A stretch of 57,395 nt of DNA, taken from positions 1 to 57,395 of the forward strand of contig CABRZN010000001.1 in NCBI GenBank assembly GCA_902475445.1. Reading direction: 5' to 3'. A model generated the notes under the pieces. It had not been told where the DNA came from. It worked only from the letters and a program-made list of their open reading frames with translations, and ran no database searches. The translations under genes and the position numbers were made by a program. Origin of the DNA: an uncultured Collinsella sp. Lineage in GTDB: Bacteria > Actinomycetota > Coriobacteriia > Coriobacteriales > Coriobacteriaceae. Numbering within the stretch: the first letter of the stretch is position 1; each line of letters starts with the position of its first letter. Shown one piece after another: positions 49,353 to 57,364 of this stretch.

Positions 49353-49838
49353 CTAGCGCACGCGCTCGATCTCGACGCCGCAGCTTGCCAGGGGCAGGCC
49401 AACAGGAGCCCACGGCTTATCGAGCTTTATGCGCACACCAAGCAGCGAGGGATAACGACGCAGCAGCATCTGGGCTGTCCCCTCGGCTGCCGCCTCGATG
49501 AGCTTAAACGTATGCTCGCGCAGATAGCCATCGACATCGTGGCACACCGAGCCGTAGTCAATCGAGGCATCCAGGTTATCGTGCTCCCCCGCCGCGCGCA
49601 GGTCGGCATAGAGCACCAGAGAAACGATGAACTTCTGACCCAGCGCGTTCTCCTCGGGATACACGCCATGGTTGGCAAAAACCTCAAGGCCGTCAATGAC
49701 AATACGATCGGCATGGCGCAGATCGTCATAGCTCACGTGAGGCACCGCCGTTGCGGTGGATATTTCGCCCCTTCCACGGCGGGCGAGCTCAGCACCTTCA
49801 GTCTTGGTTGCATTCTCGGGCAGTTTTTTGTTACTCAA
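49353..49838 (-). CDS. folB: dihydroneopterin aldolase
   Basis: 161 residues from TTG 49838 (AAGGAG ten bases upstream). FolB core from residue 44: ADRIVIDGLEVFANHGVYPE (active-site region), ALGQKFIVSLVLYADLRAAG, DNLDASIDYGSVCHDV, FKLIEAAAEGTAQMLLRRYP and IKLDKPWAP with the conserved Lys. The first ~43 residues are an unusual polar extension; an internal start is possible. It converts dihydroneopterin to 6-hydroxymethyl-dihydropterin in folate synthesis. It is the third gene of the folE, HD, folB run. Confidence 0.9.
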   Translation of the reverse strand: MSNKKLPENATKTEGAELARRGRGEISTATAVPHVSYDDLRHADRIVIDGLEVFANHGVYPEENALGQKFIVSLVLYADLRAAGEHDNLDASIDYGSVCHDVDGYLREHTFKLIEAAAEGTAQMLLRRYPSLLGVRIKLDKPWAPVGLPLASCGVEIERVR

Positions 49839-49881
49839 CGCGATCGTCTCCTTCGTTTAGAACCCCGACCGCGCAAACTAA

Positions 49882-50463
49882 CTACACGCGAATCGACAGG
49901 TTCTTTTTATCATCGCTCCAGTTGCAAGCATTGCGCGCAGGACATGCAAAGCAGGCACGCGATGCCTTGTCGGCCGCATAGAGCAGGCGCTCGAGCGGCT
50001 GGCTGTTCACGCGCAGCTTTCGATGGCCCAAGATGGCCGTCTTAATGGCCGCGGCGTCGGCTGGCGCAAACGCCGCATCATCGGGCATGCTGGCGAGTAT
50101 GGCATCGGCGACGCGCTCGCTTGCAACATCATGGGATATACCCGATTCATACTGTTCATCTTTGCCGATATCGTGAAGAAGTGCCGTGGCGTAGATGACA
50201 TCGCGGTCAAACTCGAGCTCTTCCTCAAGATTCTTGATCCACATAATGCGGGCGACGTCCAACAGATGGTCAATGCCGTGACGACAAAAGATGCGACCAG
50301 ATTCCAGCTGAGCGATATTGCCCAGATGACGTCGGAACAGACCATTGGCACAGATGTAATCAATACGAGGCATGGCGCCAAAAGGCGTCAGGCCAGAAGC
50401 CATAAAACCGCGACGCGGCGTTCCCTCGTCGGTGTTCGATGCAAAGTCGTTAACGACCCTCAT
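49882..50463 (-). CDS. HD-domain phosphohydrolase with C-terminal Cys motif
   Basis: 193 residues; ATG 50463 lies two bases after the folE stop, with ATG 50373 as an alternative. HD core: FCRHGIDHLLDVARIMWIKN, YATALLHDIGKDEQYESGIS and HDVASERVADAILASMP with the His-Asp pair. The C-terminus CFACPARNACNWSDDKKN has three Cys that could bind zinc or a cluster. The position between folE and folB suggests the missing dephosphorylation of dihydroneopterin triphosphate as one possible role, which some organisms give to Nudix or HAD enzymes. That is inference. Confidence 0.75.
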   Translation of the reverse strand: MRVVNDFASNTDEGTPRRGFMASGLTPFGAMPRIDYICANGLFRRHLGNIAQLESGRIFCRHGIDHLLDVARIMWIKNLEEELEFDRDVIYATALLHDIGKDEQYESGISHDVASERVADAILASMPDDAAFAPADAAAIKTAILGHRKLRVNSQPLERLLYAADKASRACFACPARNACNWSDDKKNLSIRV

Positions 50464-50465
50464 AG

Positions 50466-51023
50466 TTAGCGGCCCAACATCCTAAAGAACCGCTCCTCGA
50501 GCGCCGGATCGGTCTCAAAGACACCGCGACGAGCAAGCGTCACGGTCTTGGTGCCGGGCTTTTGCACGCCGCGCATGGTCATGCACATATGCTCTGCCTC
50601 CATGAGCACGATCGCCCCCTGGGGGGCAAGATAGTCCATAAGGGCATCGGCAACCTGCGCACACAGCTGCTCCTGCAGCTGCAGACGGCGGGCATAGACC
50701 TCCACCGTGCGAGCAAGCTTAGACAGACCCGCCACGCGACCGTTAGGGATATAGCCGATCGCAGCCTTACCATAAAACGGCAGTAGATGGTGCTCGCACA
50801 GCGAGTAAAACGTAATGTCGCGCTCGATAACCAAATCGTTCGAAGCGACGGCAAAGGTTTTGGACAGATGCTCCTCCGCACTCTGGTCCATACCGCCGGC
50901 AATTTCGCCATACATACGGGCAACGCGCGCCGGCGTCTCCAGCAGGCCCTCACGAGTTGGGTCCTCGCCTATACCCTCAAGCAACAGCTTGATGGCGGCC
51001 TCGACTTTTTCCTGATCGACCAT
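50466..51023 (-). CDS. folE: GTP cyclohydrolase I
   Basis: 185 residues from ATG 51023 (GAGG five bases upstream). Zinc and catalytic residues: ITFYSLCEHHLLPFYGKAAI (Cys, His-His) and AEHMCMTMRGVQKPGTKTVT (Cys); GLSKLARTVEVYARRLQLQE is the conserved core. It converts GTP to dihydroneopterin triphosphate, the first step of folate synthesis. First of three clustered genes. Confidence 0.95.
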   Translation of the reverse strand: MVDQEKVEAAIKLLLEGIGEDPTREGLLETPARVARMYGEIAGGMDQSAEEHLSKTFAVASNDLVIERDITFYSLCEHHLLPFYGKAAIGYIPNGRVAGLSKLARTVEVYARRLQLQEQLCAQVADALMDYLAPQGAIVLMEAEHMCMTMRGVQKPGTKTVTLARRGVFETDPALEERFFRMLGR

Positions 51024-51089
51024 CTGGGCCTCACTTTTCCGATTAAACGTTCGCGCTATAGTACCACGCCCTCCGGCATCGACCACAAG

Positions 51090-51671
51090 CTACATAGTAT
51101 GGGTCGAATAGACCGGCTCATCACGCCAGAGCTCAACAGCATCGCAAAGCGCAACGTTCTCGCGCTCGGCACGGGCGCGCGTGGCGTTCATATCGATCAC
51201 ACGCTGATTGCTCGAACCCCTAAAACGAAGCGAAAAATCGTACAGGTCCTGAACAAACGGACCGTCCACCAACATATCAAGACAGGTAAGGATACGGTCC
51301 GTGACCTCGGTATGGTGGCGTCCTCCCGGCATAAGCTCCTCGAGCACATCGCCGGTAAAACACCAAATGGTCTTTCCTGACCCCGCAGGATAAGCGGCAC
51401 GAACACGCTCGACAAACTCAACGAGCCCCGCCTGGTTCTCGGGTTCCATGGGCTCTCCGCCCAGAATCGTCAGGCCGTCAATAAAGGGATGATCGAGGCT
51501 CTCGATAATCTTGTCCTCGACGGCACGATCAAAGGGCTCGCCCGCAGCAAAGTCCCACGCAACAGAGTTAAAGCAATTCTTGCACCCACGACGGCACCCG
51601 CTCACAAACAGAGAAGTACGAACGCCTTCCCCATCAGCAATGTCGAAATACTTAATGTTCGCGTAGTTCAT
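51090..51671 (-). CDS. nrdG: anaerobic ribonucleotide reductase activating protein
   Basis: 193 residues from ATG 51671 (GGGAG eight bases upstream). Radical SAM motif VSGCRRGCKNCFN (CxxxCxxC) near residue 27, GEGVRTSLF before it, LTILGGEPMEPENQ (GGEP) and VDGPFVQDLYDFSLRFRGSS. It generates the glycyl radical on NrdD. It is separated from nrdD by 426 bases with two palindromic structures, whereas the two genes are usually adjacent. Confidence 0.95.
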   Translation of the reverse strand: MNYANIKYFDIADGEGVRTSLFVSGCRRGCKNCFNSVAWDFAAGEPFDRAVEDKIIESLDHPFIDGLTILGGEPMEPENQAGLVEFVERVRAAYPAGSGKTIWCFTGDVLEELMPGGRHHTEVTDRILTCLDMLVDGPFVQDLYDFSLRFRGSSNQRVIDMNATRARAERENVALCDAVELWRDEPVYSTHTM

Positions 51672-51688
51672 AGGTAACTCTCCCGGGA

Positions 51689-51768
51689 GGCCGGGGCATA
51701 TCATCCCGTCCTCAAACATTCTCGGCCTGCGGCCTGCGAAACTGCGGGCGGGACGATATGTCCCGGCC
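51689..51768. repeat. long inverted repeat upstream of nrdG
   Basis: 23-base arms (51689-51711 and 51746-51768) pair at 20 positions, plus two G-T pairs, around a 34-base loop. The eight-base sequence GGTAACTC occurs on both sides (51673-51680 and 51779-51786), as a target duplication would. Read as plus-strand RNA the stem is nearly complete. The bases from 51787 to 51950 hold only small local hairpins. Confidence 0.65.
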
Positions 51769-51950
51769 TCATGCAAAGGGTAACTCAATGAACGAAGCGA
51801 ACATCGAGCATAGGGTTCGAGGTCCAATAAAAACTGGGTTGCGGCTCAACCGCCATCGCAAGTAAATCGCAGCTGCAGCTCGAATTATTTCCGCTAGGAA
51901 CTTCGAGGAGTGAGCAGACCGCATGCTGCATCTCAGCTACATCAACTTGG

Positions 51951-52084
51951 CCGCCCCGTAGCGAGGCCCCGGACCTTTGCTCGATATGAGTTCCGCACGA
52001 ACAGGAGGCGCCAGTGGCGCCTCCGTCGTGAGCCAGGACTGTCCGAAATAGCGAGTAAAGGTCCGGGGCCTCGCTACGGGGCGG
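51951..52084. repeat. 134-bp nested palindrome downstream of nrdD
   Basis: 33-base arms (51951-51983 and 52052-52084) match at 32 of 33 positions. Inside lies a second hairpin, GGAGGCGCC, agt, GGCGCCTCC (52005-52025), extended by CACGA/TCGTG. It starts 13 bases beyond the nrdD stop. It could be a strong terminator, an RNA element, or a MITE/REPIN-like repeat. Confidence 0.85.
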
Positions 52085-52097
52085 TCTGGAATGACTA

Positions 52098-54320
52098 TTA
52101 GAGATGCAGCACGCGGTCGCGGATCTCCTCGGTTCGACCCTGGTTCCAGAACTGGGTACCGATGTAGCCGCACGTGCGACGGGCGACATTCATCTTCTCC
52201 TGGTCGCGGTTGCCGCAGCTGGGGCACTCCCACACCAGCTTGCCGTCATCCTCGACAATCTTGATCTCGCCGTCGTAGCCACACACCTGGCAGTAGTCGC
52301 TCTTAGTGTTGAGCTCGGCGTACATGATGTTGTCATAGATGTACTGCATCACGCGAATGACAGCCTTGAGGTTATCCTGCATATTGGGAACCTCGACGTA
52401 GGAGATGGCGCCGCCCGGCGAAAGCTGCTGGAACATGCCCTCGAACTTGAGCTTATCGAAGGCGTCGATCTCCTCGGATACATGGACGTGGTAGCTGTTG
52501 GTGATATAGCCCTTGTCCGTCACGCCCGGGATGATGCCAAAACGACGCTGCAGGCACTTGGCGAACTTGTAGGTCGTCGACTCCAGCGGGGTACCGTACA
52601 GCGAGAAGTCAATATCGCTTTCGGCCTTCCACTCGGCGCACTTGTCGTTCATGCGCTGCATGACGGCCATGGCAAAGGGCGTGCCCTCCTTCTCGGTGTG
52701 GCTGTGGCCCGTCATGTACTTGACGCACTCATACAGGCCGGCATATCCCAGGCTGATGGTGGAATAGCCGCCCACGAGCAGCTTATCGATCGTCTCGCCC
52801 TTCTTCAGACGCGCCAGGGCGCCGTACTGCCACAGAATCGGTGCGGCATCCGAAAGCGTGCCCATCAGGCGCTCATGACGGCACAGCAGGGCACGATGGC
52901 ACAGCTCAAGGCGCTCATCGAAGATCTTCCAGAACTTGTCCATGTCCTGATGCGAGCTCAGCGCGACATCGGGCAGGTTGATGGTCACAACACCCTGGTT
53001 AAAGCGACCATAGTACTTAGGCTTGGTCGGGTCATAGTTCAGCGCGTTGGCGACATTGTTAAAGCCGTTGCCCGAACGGTCGGGCGTCAGGAAACTACGG
53101 CAACCCATGCAGGTGTAGCAATCGCCGTTGCCGGCGGTCTCGCCCTTAGACAGCTTGAGCTCGCGCATCTTCTTCTCGGAGATGTAGTCGGGCACCATGC
53201 GCTTGGCGGTGCACTTGGCAGCCAGCTGGGTCAGGTAGAAGTACGGGGAATTCTCGTGAACGTTATCGTCCTCGAGTACATAGATAAGCTTGGGGAATGC
53301 CGGGGTAATCCACACACCGGCTTCGTTCTTAACGCCCTCATAGCGCTGACGAAGCGTCTCCTCCACGATCATGGCAAGGTCGTGCTTCTCCTGCGCTGAG
53401 CGAGCCTCGTTGAGATACATAAAGACCGTCACAAACGGCGCCTGGCCGTTTGTGGTCATAAGGGTCACGACCTGATACTGAATCGTCTGGACGCCGCGAC
53501 GGATCTCGTCACGCAGACGGTCCTCAACGACCTCACGGACCTTTTCGGCAGATGCCGAAACACCGAGCTCCTCGAGCTCGCGGGCAACCTCGCCGCGAAT
53601 CTTTTGACGGCTCACCTCAACAAAGGGGGCGAGATGGGTCAGCGAAATAGACTGGCCGCCGTACTGGGAGGAAGCAACCTGGGCGATAATCTGCGTCGCG
53701 ATGTTGCAGGCAGTCGAGAAGCTGTGCGGCTTCTCGATCAGCGTGCCCGAGATAACGGTGCCGTTCTGGAGCATGTCCTCCAGGTTCACCAGGTCGCAGT
53801 TATGCATGTGCTGGGCAAAGTAGTCGGAATCGTGGAAGTGGATCAGGCCCTCATTGTGGGCATCCACGATCTCCTGGGGCAGCAGCACACGCTGAGTCAG
53901 GTCCTTGGAAATCTCGCCGGCCATATAGTCACGCTGGACGGAATTGACGGTCGGGTTCTTGTTAGAGTTCTCCTGCTTGACCTCTTCGTTATTGCACTCG
54001 ATCAGCGACAAAATCTTGTCGTCGGTCGTGTTCTTCTGGCGCTTCAGGCTCTGAACATAGCGATAGATGATGTAGTGGCGAGCAACCTCGTAGCAGTCGA
54101 GACGCATGATCTCGTCCTCGACCAAATCCTGGATCTCCTCGACCGAAACGGTGTGGCCCGCGTTCTCGCATGCCTCGGCGACGTTTTGTGCCGCGTAAAC
54201 CACCTGGCGGTCGGTAAGACGAGAGCTCTCCTCGACCTCCAAGTTTGCGGCGCGGATGGCATTGACGATCTTATCGATGTCAAAGACAACCTCGGTGCCG
54301 CTGCGCTTGATGATCTTCAT
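52098..54320 (-). CDS. nrdD: anaerobic ribonucleoside-triphosphate reductase (class III)
   Basis: 740 residues. N-terminal ATP-cone (MKIIKRSGTEVVFDIDKIVN to about 95) for allosteric control, a ten-stranded barrel with LIHFHDSDYFAQHMHNCDL and CYTCMGCRSFLTPDR, the C-terminal zinc site SDYCQVCGYDGE and WECPSCGNRD (four Cys), and the glycyl-radical motif RRTCGYIG (Gly718). It reduces ribonucleoside triphosphates under anaerobic conditions, activated by NrdG. An NrdR-type site lies in the promoter some 250 bases upstream. This length and the CxxC-rich end are typical. Confidence 0.95.
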   Translation of the reverse strand: MKIIKRSGTEVVFDIDKIVNAIRAANLEVEESSRLTDRQVVYAAQNVAEACENAGHTVSVEEIQDLVEDEIMRLDCYEVARHYIIYRYVQSLKRQKNTTDDKILSLIECNNEEVKQENSNKNPTVNSVQRDYMAGEISKDLTQRVLLPQEIVDAHNEGLIHFHDSDYFAQHMHNCDLVNLEDMLQNGTVISGTLIEKPHSFSTACNIATQIIAQVASSQYGGQSISLTHLAPFVEVSRQKIRGEVARELEELGVSASAEKVREVVEDRLRDEIRRGVQTIQYQVVTLMTTNGQAPFVTVFMYLNEARSAQEKHDLAMIVEETLRQRYEGVKNEAGVWITPAFPKLIYVLEDDNVHENSPYFYLTQLAAKCTAKRMVPDYISEKKMRELKLSKGETAGNGDCYTCMGCRSFLTPDRSGNGFNNVANALNYDPTKPKYYGRFNQGVVTINLPDVALSSHQDMDKFWKIFDERLELCHRALLCRHERLMGTLSDAAPILWQYGALARLKKGETIDKLLVGGYSTISLGYAGLYECVKYMTGHSHTEKEGTPFAMAVMQRMNDKCAEWKAESDIDFSLYGTPLESTTYKFAKCLQRRFGIIPGVTDKGYITNSYHVHVSEEIDAFDKLKFEGMFQQLSPGGAISYVEVPNMQDNLKAVIRVMQYIYDNIMYAELNTKSDYCQVCGYDGEIKIVEDDGKLVWECPSCGNRDQEKMNVARRTCGYIGTQFWNQGRTEEIRDRVLHL

Positions 54321-54540
54321 CCTCTTGCCTCTTTCGCGTCGAAATCGTATTGCGCTTCAGAGCCAAACGATGCCCGGCAGGGCTTGCCCCTGTCTTGCGG
54401 CGCCGTCGCGCAATCTGTGTTCTCGATAACCATAGGCCCTCATGCGGACAATCCTCGCAGCCAATCAAGGGGCTCGAAGATCTATCCAAATGGGGCGAAT
54501 AAGGTTCTCGTTCTCTGTCCGCCATCTATCATACGACAAA
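54321..54540 (-). other. long 5' leader of nrdD
   Basis: If the promoter at 54547-54576 is used, the mRNA has about 220 untranslated bases. They contain a CAGGG/CCCTG hairpin (54380-54400) and other GC-rich segments. I cannot match it to a known riboswitch. The stretch from 54600 to 54890, upstream of the promoter, holds nothing else I can name. Confidence 0.3.
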
Positions 54541-54542
54541 GA

Positions 54543-54592
54543 GGCATCTATATCCTGTATTCTTTTTTTAGGTCAAACACAACATATAGTGT
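54543..54592 (-). promoter_or_regulatory. nrdD promoter with NrdR box
   Basis: ACACAACATATAGTGT (54577-54592) matches the NrdR consensus (acacwwtatatwgtgt) at 15 of 16 positions. Directly downstream on the minus strand come TTGACC (54571-54576), 18 bases and TATAGA (54547-54552). A weaker second box (9 of 16) overlaps the -10 at 54543-54558. Paired boxes over the promoter are how NrdR represses nrd genes. Confidence 0.7.
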
Positions 54593-54895
54593 TTCAGCAG
54601 GTCAAAGCAATTAGTCATTTTGCAGACACATTAAAAATGAGGGGTTCTTGGGAAGTCGGTAAAACGTTACCAACACGGCTACCTGCATGGCAGTTATAAA
54701 ACCCCCTTAGTCAAGCCGCTGACAAATCCTACCAAAACCAAGCCGCTCACGCCAAAAGAATCTAAAAGATTATGCTTGACCAACATGTTGCGGTCACGGT
54801 CGGCCAGGACGTATGCAATCTGCCGGCACCTCTACGGGGACCTTGGATCAATATTTGGTGGCATATTTGACGGCGTGCTTGGTAGCAAAATAAAA

Positions 54896-54923
54896 CAGCC
54901 CAGAGGACATAGCCTCTGAGCTG
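54896..54923 (-). terminator. intrinsic terminator of the tRNA-Gly/tRNA-Val transcript
   Basis: On the minus strand CAGCTCAGAGG / CCTCTGGGCTG (one G-U pair) with a six-base loop is followed by TTTTATTTT. It lies nine bases beyond tRNA-Val. Confidence 0.85.
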
Positions 54924-54931
54924 CGAACATT

Positions 54932-55006
54932 TGGTGGGCGTTAGAAGATTTGAACTTCTGACCTCTTCCGTGTCAGGGAAGCGCTCTCCCCCTGAGCTAA
55001 ACGCCC
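54932..55006 (-). tRNA. tRNA-Val (GAC)
   Basis: Full cloverleaf on the minus strand: acceptor GGGCGTT/AACGCCC, anticodon stem CTTCC/GGAAG with loop CTGACAC (anticodon GAC), T-arm with GTTCAAAT, discriminator A and encoded CCA. Confidence 0.95.
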
Positions 55007-55009
55007 AAA

Positions 55010-55085
55010 TGGAGCGGACAACGGGGCTCGAACCCGCGACCCCAACCTTGGCAAGGTTGTGCTCTACCAACTGAGCCATGTCCGC
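55010..55085 (-). tRNA. tRNA-Gly (GCC), copy 1
   Basis: Acceptor GCGGACA, D-arm GCTCAGTTGGTAGAGC, anticodon loop TTGCCAA (anticodon GCC), T-arm GTTCGAGC, encoded CCA. It is identical over its full length to the copy at 57139-57214 and is only three bases upstream of tRNA-Val on the same transcript. Confidence 0.95.
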
Positions 55086-55097
55086 CTGCGAGGATTT

Positions 55098-55126
55098 AAT
55101 ATACGGGATGATCCACCCAAATGCAA
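55098..55126 (-). promoter_or_regulatory. promoter of the tRNA-Gly/tRNA-Val operon
   Basis: TTGCAT (55121-55126), spacer 17, TATATT (55098-55103) on the minus strand, 12 bases before the tRNA-Gly 5' end. An AT-only palindrome (55123-55149) overlaps its upstream side and may end the glucosidase transcript. Confidence 0.6.
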
Positions 55127-55226
55127 GAACTTTTTTTAAAAAGTTTTGCAACGCCCTCGCAAACCTCGCGAAGACATCAGCCACCACGGAAGGCGCGGGC
55201 AAACGCAATCTCGCCGCAAGAGACCC

Positions 55227-56960
55227 CTACATCTCACCGAGCATGATCCAGGCAGAGCTGTCCTGCGCGAGCCTGCCGTCTGCAAGCGGTGATGAGGTGA
55301 GCAGGACCCTGCCCGCCGGCAGCTCCACGGGTGCTGCGCCGAAGTTCGTCACACACGCCCAGCCGTTGTCGCGGCGATAGGCGATGACGCCGCCCTCAGC
55401 GCCCTCGGCACCATCCGCAAGACCGGTGCGCCCGTCAAGATCGAGCCACGCAAGATCGTTGGCGCAACCGCGCAGCTTGCGCCGAAGCCAGAGGGCGTCA
55501 CGATAGAGCGCAAGCATCGATGTCGGGTCCGCTTCTTCCCTATCGGCAGCGTAATCGGAAAACCATGCAGGTTGCGGCAGATGGGGCGCCGCATCGGCGT
55601 CCGCCGGCGAAAACCCAAACGATCCGCCCTGCGCGGGATCGTCCGCCGCCACCCACGGCAGGGGCACACGGCAACCGTCGCGCCCCTTCTCACGCTTCGG
55701 TCCGCGCGTATTGGTCGCAGTAGGATCTTCGAGTGCAGCCCACGGGATGTCAGCCACCTCAAAAAGGCCGAGCTCCTCACCCTGATACACGTATGCCGAG
55801 CCCGGAAGCGCCAGTTCAAGCAAAAGGGCCGCCCGCGCGCGGCGCTCGCCGAGTTCACGGTCCTCGTCATAAGACGACCCGTCGCGCAAGAGCCAGTCGA
55901 GCGCAATCTGGTGGTAGCGCGTCGCCTTGATTTGCGGCAGGGCATAGCGTGTCGCCACGCGCGGCACGTCGTGGTTGGAAAGTACCCAGGTCGAGGCGGA
56001 ATCGGATTCGACGGCTGCCTTCAAGCCCTTCTCGATTGCAGTGTGCATGTCATCATAGGTCCAAGTGGCCTTGGCAAACTCAAAGTTGAATGTCTGGCCA
56101 AGCTCGCTGGGACGCGCGTAGAGATACTGGCGCTCGGGCAGCACCCACGCCTCGGCAACGGCACTGCGCGGCGGATTATAGCGGTCGAACACGCGGCGCC
56201 ACTCGCGATAGATCTCGTGGACCTCATTGCGGTCCCACAGCGGATGGGTGCCGTCGTCAACCATGTCATCGCCCTCGGCGAGATGCCACCGGTCGAGGTC
56301 ATCGCGGTCGAGATCCTTGGCGAGACCCTGCGCCACATCAATGCGAAAGCCGTCGACGCCTCGATCGCTCCAAAACGCCAGGACGTCGCAAAAGAGCGCG
56401 TGAACCTCAGGGCATGACCAGTCAAAGTCCGGCTGCTCGGGCGTAAACATGTGCAGATACCACTGACCGTCCGCAACACGCGTCCATGCGGGGCCGCCAA
56501 AGTTGGCATTCCAATTGGTGGGAGGCAGCTCGCCGTGCTCGCCGCGACCATCGCGGAAGATATAACGGGCGCGCTCGGGCGATCCGGGGCCGGCGGCAAG
56601 AGCGGCTTTGAACCAGGGGTGCTGGTTGGACGAATGGTTGGGCACGATGTCGACGATGACCTTGATGCCGTGCGCGTGAGCCGCAGCGATCATGTCATCG
56701 AAGTCGTCAAGCGAGCCGAGACGTGGGTCGACATCGCAGTAGTCCGCCACATCATAGCCGCCATCGACAAGAGGCGATGGGTAAAACGGGCTCAGCCAGA
56801 TGGCCTCGATACCCAGCCGCTCAAGATAGTCCATCTGCTGGGTAATGCCCGCGATATCGCCCAGACCCGAACCAGTCGAATCCTTAAACGAGCGCGGGTA
56901 GATTTGATAAATCGCGGCATCGGACATCCATGAGCGCGAAGAGGACTTTTCTGTAGCCAT
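55227..56960 (-). CDS. GH13 alpha-glucosidase (oligo-1,6-glucosidase type)
   Basis: 577 residues from ATG 56960 (GGGAGG nine bases upstream); a longer frame reads back through a tRNA and is not coding. GH13 regions: IYQIYPRSFKDSTGSGLGDI, DIVPNHSSNQHPWF (region I), DGFRIDVAQGLA (nucleophile Asp), SAVAEAWVLPE (acid/base Glu) and WVLSNHDVPRV (transition-state Asp). No signal peptide, so it is cytoplasmic and splits imported malto- or isomalto-oligosaccharides, sucrose or trehalose derivatives. It sits between tRNA-Gly copies, with no sugar transporter beside it. Confidence 0.9.
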   Translation of the reverse strand: MATEKSSSRSWMSDAAIYQIYPRSFKDSTGSGLGDIAGITQQMDYLERLGIEAIWLSPFYPSPLVDGGYDVADYCDVDPRLGSLDDFDDMIAAAHAHGIKVIVDIVPNHSSNQHPWFKAALAAGPGSPERARYIFRDGRGEHGELPPTNWNANFGGPAWTRVADGQWYLHMFTPEQPDFDWSCPEVHALFCDVLAFWSDRGVDGFRIDVAQGLAKDLDRDDLDRWHLAEGDDMVDDGTHPLWDRNEVHEIYREWRRVFDRYNPPRSAVAEAWVLPERQYLYARPSELGQTFNFEFAKATWTYDDMHTAIEKGLKAAVESDSASTWVLSNHDVPRVATRYALPQIKATRYHQIALDWLLRDGSSYDEDRELGERRARAALLLELALPGSAYVYQGEELGLFEVADIPWAALEDPTATNTRGPKREKGRDGCRVPLPWVAADDPAQGGSFGFSPADADAAPHLPQPAWFSDYAADREEADPTSMLALYRDALWLRRKLRGCANDLAWLDLDGRTGLADGAEGAEGGVIAYRRDNGWACVTNFGAAPVELPAGRVLLTSSPLADGRLAQDSSAWIMLGEM

Positions 56961-57104
56961 GGGGTGCGCCTCCCTTGCAACGAGGTTTTGCGAGATGCCC
57001 ACGATGATACGCTCAAAGCTAACATTCGCGGCAAATAACACCACAGCCACGCCCCAAAACACTCGCCCCCTCTCGGGTTCGAGCCCAGGCGATGGGTACG
57101 AAAA

Positions 57105-57130
57105 AGCCCGGCTACCGTAGTAGCCGGGCT
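57105..57130 (-). terminator. intrinsic terminator of the upstream tRNA transcript
   Basis: 11-bp stem AGCCCGGCTAC / GTAGCCGGGCT with a four-base loop and five T on the minus strand. It lies nine bases beyond tRNA-Gly copy 2. Confidence 0.9.
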
Positions 57131-57138
57131 GTTGTGCT

Positions 57139-57214
57139 TGGAGCGGACAACGGGGCTCGAACCCGCGACCCCAACCTTGGCAAGGTTGTGCTCTACCAAC
57201 TGAGCCATGTCCGC
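57139..57214 (-). tRNA. tRNA-Gly (GCC), copy 2
   Basis: Same 76 bases as copy 1, with anticodon GCC and encoded CCA. It is part of a tRNA cluster (Gly, Cys, Gly in transcript order) ended by the hairpin at 57105. Confidence 0.95.
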
Positions 57215-57256
57215 ATATGTAAAACAAAACGGGCGCCGGAGCGCCCGGATGTTGCC

Positions 57257-57330
57257 TGGAGGCGAAGCCCGGATTCGAACCGGGGGTAAAGGCTTTGCAG
57301 GCCTCTGCCTTACCACTTGGCCACTTCGCC
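57257..57330 (-). tRNA. tRNA-Cys (GCA)
   Basis: Acceptor GGCGAAG/CTTCGCC, anticodon loop CTGCAAA (anticodon GCA), T-arm GTTCGAAT, encoded CCA. 74 bases on the minus strand. Confidence 0.95.
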
Positions 57331-57364
57331 GAAAAAGGACCGCCTAAACGGTCCGGAAATGCAA

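Noticed and set aside
52104..53399. Open frame of 431 codons opposite nrdD
   Set aside because: Shadow of nrdD codon bias; no start signal.
54340..54440. Cobalamin riboswitch upstream of nrdD
   Set aside because: GC-rich hairpins are present but no B12 box could be aligned.
54762..55208. 148-codon open frame spanning the tRNA-Val and tRNA-Gly genes
   Set aside because: It reads straight through two tRNAs and a terminator; no ribosome site.
56961..57227. N-terminal extension of the glucosidase
   Set aside because: The extra codons lie in tRNA-Gly and its terminator; ATG 56960 has a proper ribosome site and the GH13 fold starts right after it.
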